Positions 1-16,966 of a stretch of DNA of 24,521 nucleotides are shown piece after piece. The notes beneath the pieces are model-generated. The model made no database searches. It saw nothing but the letters and a program-made list of their open reading frames with translations, and was not told where the DNA came from. The DNA lies in assembly GCA_964200185.2 (NCBI GenBank), contig CAXNAD020000208.1, forward strand, positions 1 to 24,521. The letters are read 5' to 3'. The position numbers and the translations under genes were made by a program. Origin of the DNA: Choristocarpus tenellus KU-1152 (taxonomy: Eukaryota; Phaeophyceae). Each line of letters opens with the position of its first letter. Positions within the stretch are counted from its first letter, which is position 1.

Positions 1-1
1 A

Positions 2-634
2 GTTATTGTCTGCTCCTCACATACTCCCCCTACCTCAACACCCCCCACTGCCTCATCCACTCCACCTACCGAGTGTGCATCCCCTCCTGGGCATACCGCT
101 ACCCCAGTTATGTCTGGTGTCCAGGTCCCCAACTTTGTTGTAGCCACGCCCCCCCCTGCAGCCATTCCCGAAGACAATCCACTGTCTTTGTCCACCCATA
201 ATCCCTTAAGAACTGTATCCACACCATGTCCCCCTACTCCCACCTCGTCTTTCTCTCCAGCCCCAGTCACATCCTGTGCCACTGCTACCCCCTCAGTGAT
301 GGCTCCTCCCAATATCCCAGCCTCTTCCCCTGCCCTCACTCGTATTAAAGGCTCATACGATGTCCCTGACCCACCCAAAGATTCCCCGGCATTGGCCACC
401 TCCCCAACTCCAACGGGGTTTAAATCATTGCCTGGTGAGGAAACAAGAGATCCTTCCCATAGTGACAATACAGGCCAAGAGTTGTTGGTGGACAAGGTCA
501 AGACAGCTCCCAAGTATGCAACTTCTTCAGCCCCACAGGCACCAGGTAGCAAAGATGGTGAAGAGGCAAAAGAATGCGGTTCAGATGCCTCTGTGTCGGT
601 GAAGATTCCCCATGTTGTTGTGAATACCTTGTAG
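2..634 (+). CDS. C-terminal part of a Pro/Ser/Thr-rich protein (5' end outside window)
   Basis: The frame is open from base 2 to a TAG stop at 632-634, about 210 codons, with no internal stop. I therefore read it as the 3'-terminal exon or C-terminus of a gene entering from the left; the first ATG at 110 is probably internal. The product is low complexity, full of Pro, Thr, Ser and Ala, and becomes more mixed and charged from about base 430 (Glu, Asp, Lys). No domain, membrane segment or catalytic motif is visible, so the tail looks disordered. I do not recognise the protein. Pyrimidine-rich DNA can stay open by chance, but 210 codons that end in a more ordinary composition argue for real coding. 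It converges on the methyltransferase gene that ends at 1531. Confidence 0.5.
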   Translation, partial: VIVCSSHTPPTSTPPTASSTPPTECASPPGHTATPVMSGVQVPNFVVATPPPAAIPEDNPLSLSTHNPLRTVSTPCPPTPTSSFSPAPVTSCATATPSVMAPPNIPASSPALTRIKGSYDVPDPPKDSPALATSPTPTGFKSLPGEETRDPSHSDNTGQELLVDKVKTAPKYATSSAPQAPGSKDGEEAKECGSDASVSVKIPHVVVNTL

Positions 635-1530
635 TTCTTGAGGATGGATAGGAAGGTCATCTTGTCAGTACCACGTCATAGATGTGCACCACTTTACGTA
701 GATGATTGGATGTGGGGGTGTCTTGTCTTTAGGTTTGTTTTTCAAGAGCTGTCAAGAAGGGGTTGGTGTTGCTCAGTGAGCAGTTGCACATAGACTATAT
801 TTTGGAAATTACATAAATGGCAGATTCTTCTTTTGGAGTCCACTTGACGGGAACAAACTTCATGTGGCATGAGTGGGTTGGTAATGACACAATTTCATGA
901 TTATATATACCTTGCACTTTGCCATGTGTATCCTTCGTGGCTTGATAGATTGGTGAAATGTATGTTGGCAAATAGGAAGAGTGGGGGCCATCATGCCTTG
1001 GGAGGCTAGCCTATATGTGTCCTGTGTTCACCTCTACCCCTGGATAAGTGGGTGCTCAGTATGATACGTTAATCAACAGGCAGGTAATGCTGCCAACTTA
1101 ACAAGCGTCTGAGGATGCTTTTGGTTCTGCTTCCTCAATAGAGAGGAAGTGCTCAGTACGTCTGTGTTGTAAGCAATAAAAAATAAAATAAAGTGAACAT
1201 GCATGTGCAATTTCCTCTTATTACTAAATACACGTTGAACTAGAAAAGCTGCTCCAAGAAGGGGCGCAAGGACTCTTTGGTATGCTTTGTGCAGAGCAGA
1301 AAGGGTATCCAATCAGTAAGTGTTGCTGACAGGTTGAGCAAGTACAAAGTTCTTTGAATTGGTTGGTGTGTGCCAACTGTTGTTCTTATCACATAGATTG
1401 CAACCCTCATCCACCTAACCACTTCCACCTCTTCTATTTCCCTCTGTAGTATCTAATGCATAATCACAACCTGTGCTTCATTGCACTCAAAGTTCCACAC
1501 AATGTTCTGCTAGGATTGTATTATAGGTGA
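635..1530. other. Convergent intergenic region
   Basis: This stretch lies between two genes that point at each other. Short frames occur on both strands, but none has splice signals or a recognisable product. It probably holds the two 3' untranslated regions. An A-rich stretch with AATAAA-like words near 1175-1195 could contribute to polyadenylation, but this is not demonstrated. Confidence 0.4.
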
Positions 1531-4500
1531 CTATTGCTTGTGCCAGGTGACCTCCATTACTTCACGGATGTTTCCCCGACCTGTGTCAAACACCTTGACA
1601 TCCCTGCAGCATAGCCTTCCTTCTGCTGCAACCTGTGCACGGAAGTGGGCCGTGCTACCCCCAGTTCCAAAGTAGAAGCGTTTTGAAGCCACAATAGCGC
1701 GGCCCTCTGGGGCTAGGTGGCGCAAAATCATGTCCAGGACCTGAATGCAAAGTTGAGAAGTGATGGATTAAAGTTGTGGTACGACTGCATGGTGCATGGC
1801 TTCGTACACAAAGGAGTGCTACACCTTCAAAGAACAAAAAAACAAAGGATGACCAGCTCTTTATGTGTTCTTACATGGAGTGAAAAGTTATGGAATGTTT
1901 TGTAAGAATGAATGGGGGTTGGAGATCTCCACATAATTGAAGTGTACAACTCCAAGTCATCAATGTTCACACCCTTTCTGTCAGTTCTTCACAGGTGGGT
2001 ACGTAATTTGAAAAAACGTACAAAAATGTGTTGTTTGTTTCATGCTTCAAAGGATTCACCCAACTCCACATCATAGGTTCTTGTGCTTTTTCGATCACAA
2101 TAACTTTGGCTCTTCCTTCCAACCTGAAAAGTCTTTCTAAACAAACACAATTGAATTGAGAATTTCTTCTCTAAGCCACATTTGATCCTAATTCAACCTC
2201 ATAATTTTAGAGTGGTAACACAAAAACCCCCAAGCTTATCATGCCTTTGTTTCCCATACAACGCGTACGGTGGAATATCCAAACGATTTCACCCTCTTGT
2301 TACACTTCAGGGCAGTGGCAATGACCATAAAACGTAGTATGAAGAGCAACACAAAAAATAAAAACCTAACCCAGTCAAAAGGTATTGTCCATGTTTCTAC
2401 TTAAACTTGTCTTGCAACCTAGCCTCTATCACATTTGCTTCCATCACACTTTTAATAGAGGATTGAAGTGACTGATAGTGTTTTGTGTCAACTTACCTTT
2501 GTTCATTCATGACCACAAAAACATAGCACCCGCATCATACCTTCCTATTGCACTCTAACAGTATCTCTTCATATTTCATTCTACGTAGCTCATTCTGTAG
2601 CTACTTGGACCAATAGGGTGCTTAAATGTGAAACTCTAGGAACAGGCAGCAGTGTAGGCATCTGTGGGGATGGTTCAAAACACATTAGTTGCTTCCATGG
2701 AGAGGGCAACGAATGATCTGCTGACAGTATTGATTTATTTTCTATTTCATAGCCCATTAGCAAAGCAAACCATCGTCCAACACTCACCTTTTGGGTTACT
2801 TCAACATTGTACAGTGTTTCTGCTGTCAGTATCAAATCGAATTTTCCTCCATGTGAGTCCTGATTTCGTTTTGCACCCATGGAGAAGGGAATAGAGTCAC
2901 AAGGGGGGTTCAAGGAAAGAGTCATGTTAAAATTTTGTTTGGCTTCACAGAAATGGTTATGATCGAATAGTTGCAGCACCTCAACAAAGTTACTCTGACT
3001 TGGCTCACCCCTACCTTGTACTATCTTTTCTAGTTCGTACATTATTGCTTCCACCCTAACCCTAACCCTAACCCTAACCACCATGCTCCTAATGACCAAG
3101 AACTAAAAATACTAACACATCAAACTTAACATGCATGCTCCAGAACGCAGTCTATGTGATAGTTACATTAGTATTACAATCCAAGTCTCAACTTCTTCCT
3201 GGACACCTTGATGATATTCGACTTGATATTTATTTTTTATAATTTGAAGGTTTTGATATCATAGTGCAGGTGCAAGGATGCAGTGCTAGTTTGATATCCT
3301 ACGTGCTGAAATGGTACTCCTCCAACAACCCCATGACAACAGAGATGTGCTCCTAAATCAAAATGAAAAAAAATGGTTTGCTGCTGCATGCTGAACAAGC
3401 AACTCTTCCGTCATGGGAGCAATGCAAAACTTGATTCATTCAGGGTACGCCACAGTCCTTCAGTACTCCAGTATGACGAAAAAAATACTGAAAAATTCTC
3501 AAGTCCTTACTACTTCTAGCAGTGGAGACAGGGCATTCCAATCACCACAGAAGAATTCCCCAAGGTGCCACAAGCTAAGTGGAACATTAATCCGGACATT
3601 GGGCATGGTAGCATGCACCAGAACCTCGCGATTGTAGTCTGAGAAGCAAACGTGACAACCTGCACAGAAGGAGCAGAGTCAGAGACTGCAGTTAGGATCT
3701 TTTCACAGTTGTAAATAAGCGCGAAATATCCCACAACAGTAGTTCACTACAAGTTTGAGATTATGGGGCATTTAGGGTAACCTCCAAGAAATTTCCTGTT
3801 TGCGTCGGCCAACAAATGAGTAGGCATTGTCGGTATGACTGTGTTCCCACCTACTTTGGTAGACATGCTAGTAGCTTCACCTGTTTGGGGGTGATAAATA
3901 GATTTCAGGGTTTTCAGATCCTTCGAAGACATAATGACCGTATTGAACATGTGCCAATACGGTTTTGGTCCGTCCTACAGAAAGGGGTAAAAACGAAAGC
4001 TTCGATGACAAGATTCATGACCAGATCAGAGACCAAGCTCAAAAATTGTCAGCTGTGGTTTTGAGGGGAATCGACTTGTTGAACTCTGCAAAAGAACCTC
4101 ATTGAATTTTTACGCAAAACAACATCCTAATCCCAGTATCAATGTTCGGCAGAGAAACCAGTTCTGATTTCCTTCTTGGTCTTGCAACTGGAGATGCCAC
4201 ATGTCAAATCTACCAGAGCATAGCGGTTGCTCGGAGAACACTAGATGTGCCAAGTATTTATATAAGCCATTCAACAACCTATTACAAACTACTCCATCAC
4301 CCATTGTGTTGCTGGTGACCGAGGATCGGTGAAATACTTCAACCAAATATTCTGTACTTGGTAAAATAAGGACAGCAAATACATGCTCACCATGCCTCAT
4401 TGCTATTATTCCTGGAAAGCCATGTCCACATCCCAGCTGTGAAGTGCACCAGCCGCAATGACAAGCACATATCGTGGGACAACAGTTGTAGAGCAGAATG

Positions 4501-5426
4501 ATCATATTTCTTGCCACTCTAGCACGTGCAGGATTGTGGGCCTTGGTGGTGTCGAAATCCTCACATCAGTCAGTTGGATTATGCGCGAATCAAACTAGGC
4601 ACGTGAAAAAATTACCTCGAGTACCCTCATCTGTCCTTCTGGTCTCTTGGACAAGTTTTCTTTTCTTCTCTCCCCACCACCCCCAACTCCCTCTCCTCTT
4701 GAAACCTGAAAACAAGTGTTTGCACTCTCTGCTATATCTTCTCCGAGTATCTCCTCAGCATCTTCACCTTCAAGTACTCCACCATTCATAAAGCCGACAT
4801 CCAATAGGTAGTCCACCATATCTATGCTGGCTTCCCACACCTTCATACCACCCTCATATACCCCAGGTAGGAGATCGGTGTCTTGAGGGGCTGGACACGC
4901 TGCGTTTAGGAAGAAGGATCCAAGGTTGATCGGCCCTGCGGTCTCAAACCTATGTGCATACTGAACATGGAAGTCAAGAGCCTCCAGTTTGTCTTAGTTA
5001 TCTTAAGGCAATGGTCAATACTTGGCGACCGGTTTATTTTGAACCAATACTCTCCAGGACAAATCAAAAGAGGGTCATACCGTCACGTGTTGGGACGACT
5101 CGAAGTAGAGAGTGCTCCCTCGCCTTGGAAGATATTTCAACCTTCTCAACGCTCATACCCTCCTTCATAGTACCTTGTAGCGTCACGAATTCGATTGTTG
5201 GTGCAAAGACAACGTCATGCGAATGCCACAATGGCACATGGTACACATCTTGTAGCAATACAATGGTTTGTGGACAAACCACATTCTCACCATCTCCCCA
5301 TTGCACCCTGGAGGCCGGAAGCATGGAGGCCTGTCGAAGCTTGGGAAGAGCTTGGGTGTCAGCGGAAGGAAATTCCTCGGCGGCTCCATCTTCACTTTTG
5401 GGTGGTATGAAATCAAATTTGAACAT
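1531..5426 (-). CDS. METTL18: METTL18/Hpm1-type protein-histidine N-methyltransferase, six exons
   Basis: Members of this family use S-adenosylmethionine to methylate a histidine of ribosomal protein uL3 (known for human METTL18 and yeast Hpm1). Exons read on the minus strand: 5426-5081, 4935-4768, 4436-4391, 3659-3511, 2979-2788 and 1740-1531. All five introns are GT-AG; the exon 5 acceptor is the least certain. The product is about 369 residues, typical for the family. It starts MFKFDF, like the family N-terminus. Exon 2 carries LLPGVYEGGMKVWE, the family substrate-side signature. Exon 3 carries the SAM-binding LGCGHGFPG. Exon 4 carries VCFSDYN and later ATMPNVRIN. Exon 5 carries KFDLILTAETLYN. 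Exon 6 carries VASKRFYFGTGGS, then the stop. Phases agree at every junction except exon 2 to exon 3. The donor GAAG|GTGAAG leaves phase 1, while the only acceptor, CACAG|CTGGGA, needs phase 0. This is one base too many just before motif I. It could be a base error, an unusual splice site or a lesion. Family assignment is strong; functionality of this copy is less sure. Confidence 0.87.
3054..3079. repeat. Interstitial telomere-type repeat, four CCCTAA units
   Basis: Four perfect tandem CCCTAA units plus CC lie inside intron 4 of the methyltransferase gene. On the transcribed strand they read TTAGGG. This is the telomere unit of many stramenopiles and other eukaryotes. Both sides are unique sequence, so this is internal and not a chromosome end. 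Confidence 0.9.
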
Positions 5427-5561
5427 GGTGACTGACCCTCCACTTCATGGTTTAAAAAAGACCAAAACATGCGAGGCTTGTTATATTGGATTTGAAACGT
5501 TTTATCGTTGGTAATATATTGTGTCATATTTTGTGATACGGCTGGATAAACTCTCACAGTC

Positions 5562-6060
5562 TCATCGCGACTTCGCCTTGCTGGAGCTAGGCTGTAGTGA
5601 ATACAGAGACTGGAGGCGCCAGGAACATGAAATCAGAAACCACCCAACGTATTCCGAGAGGGCGGTGTAAACCTCCTGTCCCTCCACGTCCGAAGCGTCG
5701 TCGAGGGTCTCAAGGCGGAAGCGTATCGAGAGTTGAAGGGAGACGCCGGCAATCGCGAATAGTCGTATTGCCACAAGGACTTCCCGATCAACCCAAGACA
5801 TTGTCAGCACGAAAGAGTGGATACGTGGGTTTCAAGCGCAAGGTGCCCCACCTCCTAGAAAAAGATTCGATACGCTCTTCTGGGCTAGGTTGCACTTCAG
5901 GTCTACCACCTCTTATCTCATCACCACCCTCTTTCACAATTCTCTCACGATCAAGAACGAAGTCATGACTTGCTTGGATGAGATTTTTTGCCAAAAATCC
6001 AAAAATATCCAACCACGTGGGTACTTGGGCACACACATGCTTTGCGTCTTCTTCGTGCAT
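5562..6060 (-). other. Unassigned minus-strand open frames upstream of the methyltransferase
   Basis: Two overlapping minus-strand frames span this GC-richer stretch. The first runs 6060-5788 and starts MHEEDAKHVC. Its middle has mixed, protein-like composition (for example TWLDIFGFLAKNLIQASH) followed by charged residues. The second runs 5810-5562 and includes VAIRLFAIAGVSLQLSIRF, a possible hydrophobic segment. The frames differ and overlap by only 23 bases. I found no GT-AG intron of reasonable length joining them, so a single gene would need an extra exon or a frameshift. The plus strand also has an Arg/Pro-rich frame here (5597-5968). I recognise none of these products. The region may instead be the 5' flank of the methyltransferase gene. 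Confidence 0.25.
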
Positions 6061-6308
6061 ATCAGATTAAGTCGAAGACGTTTGTTCCACTTCTTTTCTT
6101 TTTCAGCTTGTGGGGGGTGGCGATTCACACGGTTTGTGTTGGTGGTGCCACAAGTGGGTATTTCATATGGACTGTATCATGTGAGGGGCTGGTGGTTGTC
6201 ACTGAGGGTGGCAGGTGAGGGCAAAAGAAGGAAAAAACGCATTGATGAGTGGATCGTATTGTGTGACATTCACTCCACTGTGTGACATTAGCACAAGAAT
6301 ATGGAACA

Positions 6309-6454
6309 ATGACACACCTTTTCATAACTTACACATTTTACCTACTCCGAAACATTTTGGAATAGGTAAAATGTCATTGAAAACCTATGGGAAGCCAAGG
6401 CCGAAATGGACAAACAGGGCAAAACTCATACCCTCTAAGATACTTTCAGTCTGA
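6309..6454 (+). repeat. Dispersed hairpin-bearing repeat, family A copy 1
   Basis: This stretch matches 17445-17640 and the reverse complement of 24325-24519. Shared blocks include the CACACC-TTTCATAA region, the ACATTTTACC arm and a right end of CAGGGCAAAA followed by TACCCTCTAAGATACTTTCA. The centre is an inverted repeat. The arm at 6333-6348 pairs with 6359-6374 at 15 of 16 positions around a 10-base loop. The left end is shorter or more diverged than in the other two copies. No protein is encoded. Confidence 0.75.
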
Positions 6455-6670
6455 CCTATAATGAAAGAGCAAAATGGAGTGCATTCAGGCAAATCGGACC
6501 AACATAGATGTTGCACTGTCATCTGGTTTGCAAGCGTGAGGAAGTCCGAAGACCAACAGAATCCGACCGCTCAGCTACATTCCACAATTCTTCTATCGTT
6601 TGAATCGTGTGAACGAAGGATCCATGGCATTGTTGAACTAGTCACACGACAGATGCCACAGGTAGACTTA

Positions 6671-6885
6671 TTATCCGCCGTTCAAGTCATTAGGTGGGTT
6701 GGGAATCAATATGGAGTTGAGAAATTGTACGAATGATACCATTTTATCCAATGCAATATGATACGTCAAGTTTTCTTTTTGTAGGTAGTCAATAGGACAC
6801 ACTAACCCCTCTAATCTCCCAATCTCCTCAATAATATCGTGTATAATCTCTGCGTTTGAGCTTCTTCCATCTTTGTCCCGAACGG
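6671..6885 (-). CDS. Candidate terminal exon of an unidentified minus-strand gene
   Basis: An open minus-strand frame runs from a good acceptor (TTTGCTCTATTTATGGTCAG, ending at 6886) to a TAA stop at 6671. It covers two leftover bases plus 70 codons. The encoded segment has balanced composition, with an acidic helical-looking stretch (AEIIHDIIEEIGRLEGL) and a hydrophobic stretch near the end (MVSFVQFLNSILIPNP). I do not recognise it. Upstream exons would have to lie across the membrane-protein gene at 6900-7690 on the opposite strand, which weakens the case. A possible donor (ATG|GTATCA) inside it means it could also be an internal exon leading towards 6060. Confidence 0.25.
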
Positions 6886-6899
6886 CTGACCATAAATAG

Positions 6900-7690
6900 A
6901 GCAAACGGTGAACAAGTGTACTGGATGGGATGGGCACGCTACAATGGTCAGGGACCAAGCATTACTACAGACACCACCATAGTTAGCGATTCTCCAACAA
7001 ACACCTCATCATCGACGTTTCTGCAACCGACTGGCATAGCTGGGTCAAGTATACCTTCAAGCTCATGGCTACATGAATTGGATGTCCCAACGGCAGTCAT
7101 GGGTATTTTGACAGCTCTAGGACACGGTCTGGGGCTGCTTTTCCACGTGTTTGTACTGACCATCCTCACTATGCTCTTTCAACACCAGTTCCGCAATAAC
7201 GGGAATGTTTTCCAGCCCATTGCCAAAGGTGCAGTCATGCTGTTCGTATGGCTAGTGGCACTGGGGGGCATTGGCTTCTACTTCACAGTCCAACAGAGCT
7301 TCACGTCATCCATTATATTAGCGCTTGAAAACGATGGCTTCCTATGTGAGGTAAGCCTAAATCTCTATTATATGCAGCACGACATACTTTGGAGTAATTT
7401 CTAGTTATGGGACATAAACGAGTGACAAGTTTCCCTTCTTGTGTGTTGTTTGTAGTCACTTCCTACCTTGATCCACCCCCATTGTTCTGCTGCAGGATAA
7501 GCTGGGTATCAAAGGAAGGTACTCTTATATCGCCACAGGCTTCAGTTGTGTTGTAAGTCTGTTGAGTGCATGGCTAACGCTATGGTATGGGAAAATTGCT
7601 GACATAGCATTGACTGACAGGTTCCAGAGGAAAGGCTCATCATCATTCGGTGATTTTTCAGAGAAGGCAGAAGGTCGACCACAACCCTAA
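6900..7690 (+). CDS. Multi-pass membrane protein, last two exons (5' end unresolved)
   Basis: Two exons are clear: one ending at 7350 (GAG|GTAAGC) and one at 7496-7690 (acceptor TTCTGCTGCAG, stop TAA). The intron is 145 bases and phase 0. Reading from the first in-frame ATG at 6925 gives 206 residues. A polar Ser/Thr-rich loop with an NTS sequon (residues 26-28) is followed by hydrophobic segments at about 58-86, 101-125 and 152-174, then a short polar tail. The frame is also open upstream of 6925 and has a possible acceptor at 6898-6899 (AAATAG). A first exon carrying another membrane segment is therefore likely but was not found. A loop followed by three more spans resembles four-span proteins such as the claudin/SUR7-like group. 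That is shape only; I see no diagnostic motif and assign no function. Confidence 0.65.
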
Positions 7691-8388
7691 TGCTGTAGTA
7701 GCAGTGATCAAGTCAAAGCTAGGGACATGAAAAAAAAGATACAGGTAGCAGAATAACGGCAAAGAAGTGAGATAGGTTTATTGTGTCTTGCCTTGAGTGC
7801 TATTCAACATGAATCTATGTATTTATATTGTTCAAGGCAAGTGCTGGAAATTAACCCTTAGCATGTGCCCCCTGGTCAGGGGTAAGGGGAGCCATTTCCA
7901 AGTGCATACAATGCTTGGCAAAGCAAACCTTGAAGCTGTATGGAGGTTATGACTTCAGTTTAATAACATTTTGCCTTTGAAAGAAGACTCCAAGTTGGAC
8001 GAATTTCACCAGAAGAGGCTACATGCATGGATAGTTTGCACTCTTCCAGTTGTAGCTTCCAGAGTGCTGAGGAATGAAAGGTCGAACAAGTGGTAGTGGA
8101 GTATCACATGCACCATTACCCCTTCCAGGTACAGGAGCTCAGTTGATGAAGGAAGAACCACGGACACTGCATGACTGGTAACGGCTAGGAAATCTGTGAC
8201 TATGGCCTTACTTGAGTTATGAAAGAAGTTGCCGTATCGTCTAAAAAAAAATGGTGTCAAACAATAACTATGTTTCCTTCATCAGTCAAGGGTGATGAGT
8301 CCTTGAAGGCCATAGTTCGACCATTCTGATGGTTCAATCCAAGTCACACTAAGATTCCACAACGACACGTAGAGCGTGCCAGCTGCAG
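7691..8388. other. Non-coding region after the membrane-protein gene
   Basis: This should include the 3' untranslated region of the membrane-protein gene. Only short frames without splice support occur here (for example 8006-8260 on the minus strand). I see no RNA gene or repeat. Confidence 0.35.
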
Positions 8389-8574
8389 ATTGGGTATGTT
8401 TGGCATGCCATGCTATAGTATATGCAAGAGAAGGAAAGTATGCTACGTCAAAGTATTTTTTAGTCCACGGAGAGGTGGATCTTGTGGTTCCCCAGGATAG
8501 GCAACAGTTGTTATTCCATTACAGTCAGTGCATCATTGCAGAACCCAATATTTCTAATGCTCGGGATGCCTTAG
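8389..8574 (+). CDS. Candidate internal exon of an unidentified gene
   Basis: An open frame of 186 bases sits between an acceptor (CCAGCTGCAG, ending at 8388) and a strong donor (TTAG|GTATGTGC at 8574/8575). The peptide includes AIVYAREGKYATSKYFLVHG and YSQCIIAEPNISNARDALG. Its spacing of small and aromatic residues vaguely recalls tetratricopeptide helices, but this is weak. No partner exon is certain. A later plus-strand frame at 8602-8718 (starting AKALAYALIWLKRTS, ending in TGA) is in another frame, and the gap from the donor is too short for an intron. Low confidence. Confidence 0.25.
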
Positions 8575-9525
8575 GTATGTGCATGATATTATCCTAATGG
8601 GGCCAAAGCCTTGGCATACGCTTTGATATGGCTTAAGAGGACCTCTGACAACGTTTTTGAGAACAAAGAGAGTAGTGCATGGAGTCCAATCACATATATG
8701 CTGGACCCGACCCAATGATGACGGAGGATGCTTCTTTCACAAATGTACGAGGCGAGCTGGAGCTCCTTCGGGCTCCATAGAGTTTGCCAGATTGAAGTCC
8801 ATGGACTGTTTGGCTCCATCAGTAACACATCTATACCCTCTGTTTGGGTCTTCTGGAAGTACACCTCACTTTACAACTAGGATTTTTGAAACACTCAAGT
8901 TCACCTTGAAGGCACCGCTACCAGTTTTTCTCCCCATCCCTCCCATCTTTCCCTTCCGTGTTTCTTAGTTGTAAGTTTACCACAACTGTTACTTTTTAGG
9001 GGTTCTGATATTTAATTGGCTTTTCATTGATTTTTTTCAACACACATCTACAAAATGTAATAAAAATATTGCAATGTGATCGTTTAACACTAACAATTAT
9101 ATATGGTATATGCTTTTAACATGGCTATGTAGCGCCTTGAAGCCCTACGTAGCAGAGTTCACAAAATCACAAGTTTTGGAACTAACTACTACCTGTATCT
9201 GTTATTATTGATATTCTTACCGATATCCGATCACGCATTTCCATTTCTTTCTAACACTTTTTTGGGGTAAGACATCAGTACTACTTTCTTGAAGGTAAGG
9301 GGAAGGGTACTAGGACTGTGTACGGTTAGGTGCTGCAGGTGGGATACAGCTGCAGAAACACAAGTCGTATGACTGGGTATAGATAGAATTTCTACGCGTC
9401 GTCAGTTTTTTGCGGAGTTGGTGACCTGTCTTCAATGCTTTTGAACACACGCACATGAACACGAATTGTCTTGCTCTCATCGTTGTATTGTTGCCCATCT
9501 GCAGGTCTCAGTCCCTCTCATCATC
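8575..9525. other. 5' flank of the ATP sulfurylase gene
   Basis: The stretch 9000-9300 is AT-rich with no frame of note. The stretch before the start codon is pyrimidine-rich and contains TTGCCCATCTGCAG|GTCTC at about 9491-9508. That could be the acceptor of an intron in the 5' untranslated region. The promoter must lie here, but I see no convincing TATA box or initiator. Confidence 0.35.
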
Positions 9526-15450
<5,925 letters not shown>

Positions 15451-16966
15451 GCACAAGGATTCGTGGAAGGGTTGGACACACCTGGTGCTAGAAAAGCATG
15501 TGGAATAATGCCAAGGCATTTGGGGTTGGGGAGAGTTACGTGGTGGATGGATCCATTCTATTGGGTGATGGTGACACGTAGTCTTTTTTGTTGGTCCACT
15601 GTTGTGTCTCGATGTCTTATGCCTCCTTCCCTTCATTTTTTAGTTTTTTGATCTATACAATCTTGATAGTGCATTTTGTACTGATGCCTGGAAATGGTCT
15701 CTGCTCTTGTTTTGATGCTGCTGCTGATGCTCATCCCATCTGCAAGACTCAACTCAGGCGTTGTATCAGTTAGGGTTTGTCATGCCAGGGTGGTTTTGTT
15801 CACCTGACAAGCAAACTGTTAGTGTCTAGGCAAATTGAGATAATAGAGGCTGCCTACTTGTAGAACCAATGGGTTGGAAGTATGAGATTGATCCATGAGG
15901 GATGGAAGACCTTTAGAATAGGGAGTGTGATGAGGAAATGTCAGATTTTGTTGGGTAGGTTAAATGTGATTTTTGTGTTTTTTGTTGTCTTCTAGGAGAG
16001 GATAAGGCAAGTTAAACAACTTTTTTTAGCAAGGCTGCTGTGACTTCACCTGAGTCCAGTTGATAAATCATACTACTAGAAATCACACAAAATAATTAAA
16101 GGTGAAGAGGAGCTTCATTTGAATAGTTTAAATTGTTGAAACATTGTCACACCCAGTTGATGGAAGGAACTCTCATGTCCCAACATAGTAATCTCACCTT
16201 TTAACTGGAAGCTTAATCACATGTGTGATGCTTTCCAGATCAATGACAACTTTTATATATGAAGGGGTTGGTTGTTTTGACCACCACCATCCTTGAGATC
16301 TTATCATAGCCTGCAGTAGCCCCAACCATAGGTTTCAATACTCCTCTCTGCTGGGTTGGATATTTCTGGAGAAATGATGGGTAGTGCAATGGGGCAGTAC
16401 TCACACATATATAGGCACATAATAATAAAAACATTATCTGGAGTACTAAGGTACTGAAAGTGAGGTTATTTTAATTTGTTTTAAATGTTTCACTTAGTCT
16501 GGGACTTTTTTGTGCTACCTCACCCCCACCTAGCACTAGTCTTGTGGTATCAGTAGCTTCGCCCTCTGTGGCAATCTTAGTTTTTTTCACCATTTTGCCA
16601 CAAGAGTCATACAACAATATACATAAATCAAATGAAAGCGTATGACAAGGACTTTTGAAGGTTTGTATCCATGAATGTCCAGGCTTCGGGAAACGGAAGC
16701 TATGTCCTGATCAAATAATGGCAATAACGCGGGGGAACATCTCAGACGCAATTTTGAAGGTCAGGACTTCAACATGGACAAAAATGAAGTGGTTGACTAA
16801 CTCCTTGCAAAAAACTGATCAGGGGTAGGTCGCTGCCCAAGTTTGTTGTGTGTGGCGATACCGAAAGTGGATCTGGATTGACCTCTCCTTGGAGGAAATG
16901 ATGCAGGGCATGCATGAGCTATGCTTCTGTCCTTGTCATAACATCCTGACAGAGGTGACTCTGCAC
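15451..16966. other. 3' flank of ATP sulfurylase and gene-poor region
   Basis: The start of this stretch remains T-rich on the plus strand, as the introns upstream are, which suits a 3' untranslated region of a few hundred bases. No frame in it has both splice support and recognisable content. I see no RNA gene or repeat. Confidence 0.4.

Noticed and set aside
4110-4517. A single 135-codon minus-strand frame
   Set aside because: Only 46 bases of it (4391-4436) are coding, as exon 3 of the methyltransferase. The rest is intron sequence.
5597-5968. Arg/Pro-rich plus-strand frame of 123 codons
   Set aside because: It has no splice support or recognised content, and the minus-strand frames in the same DNA look at least as protein-like. 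It was not annotated separately.
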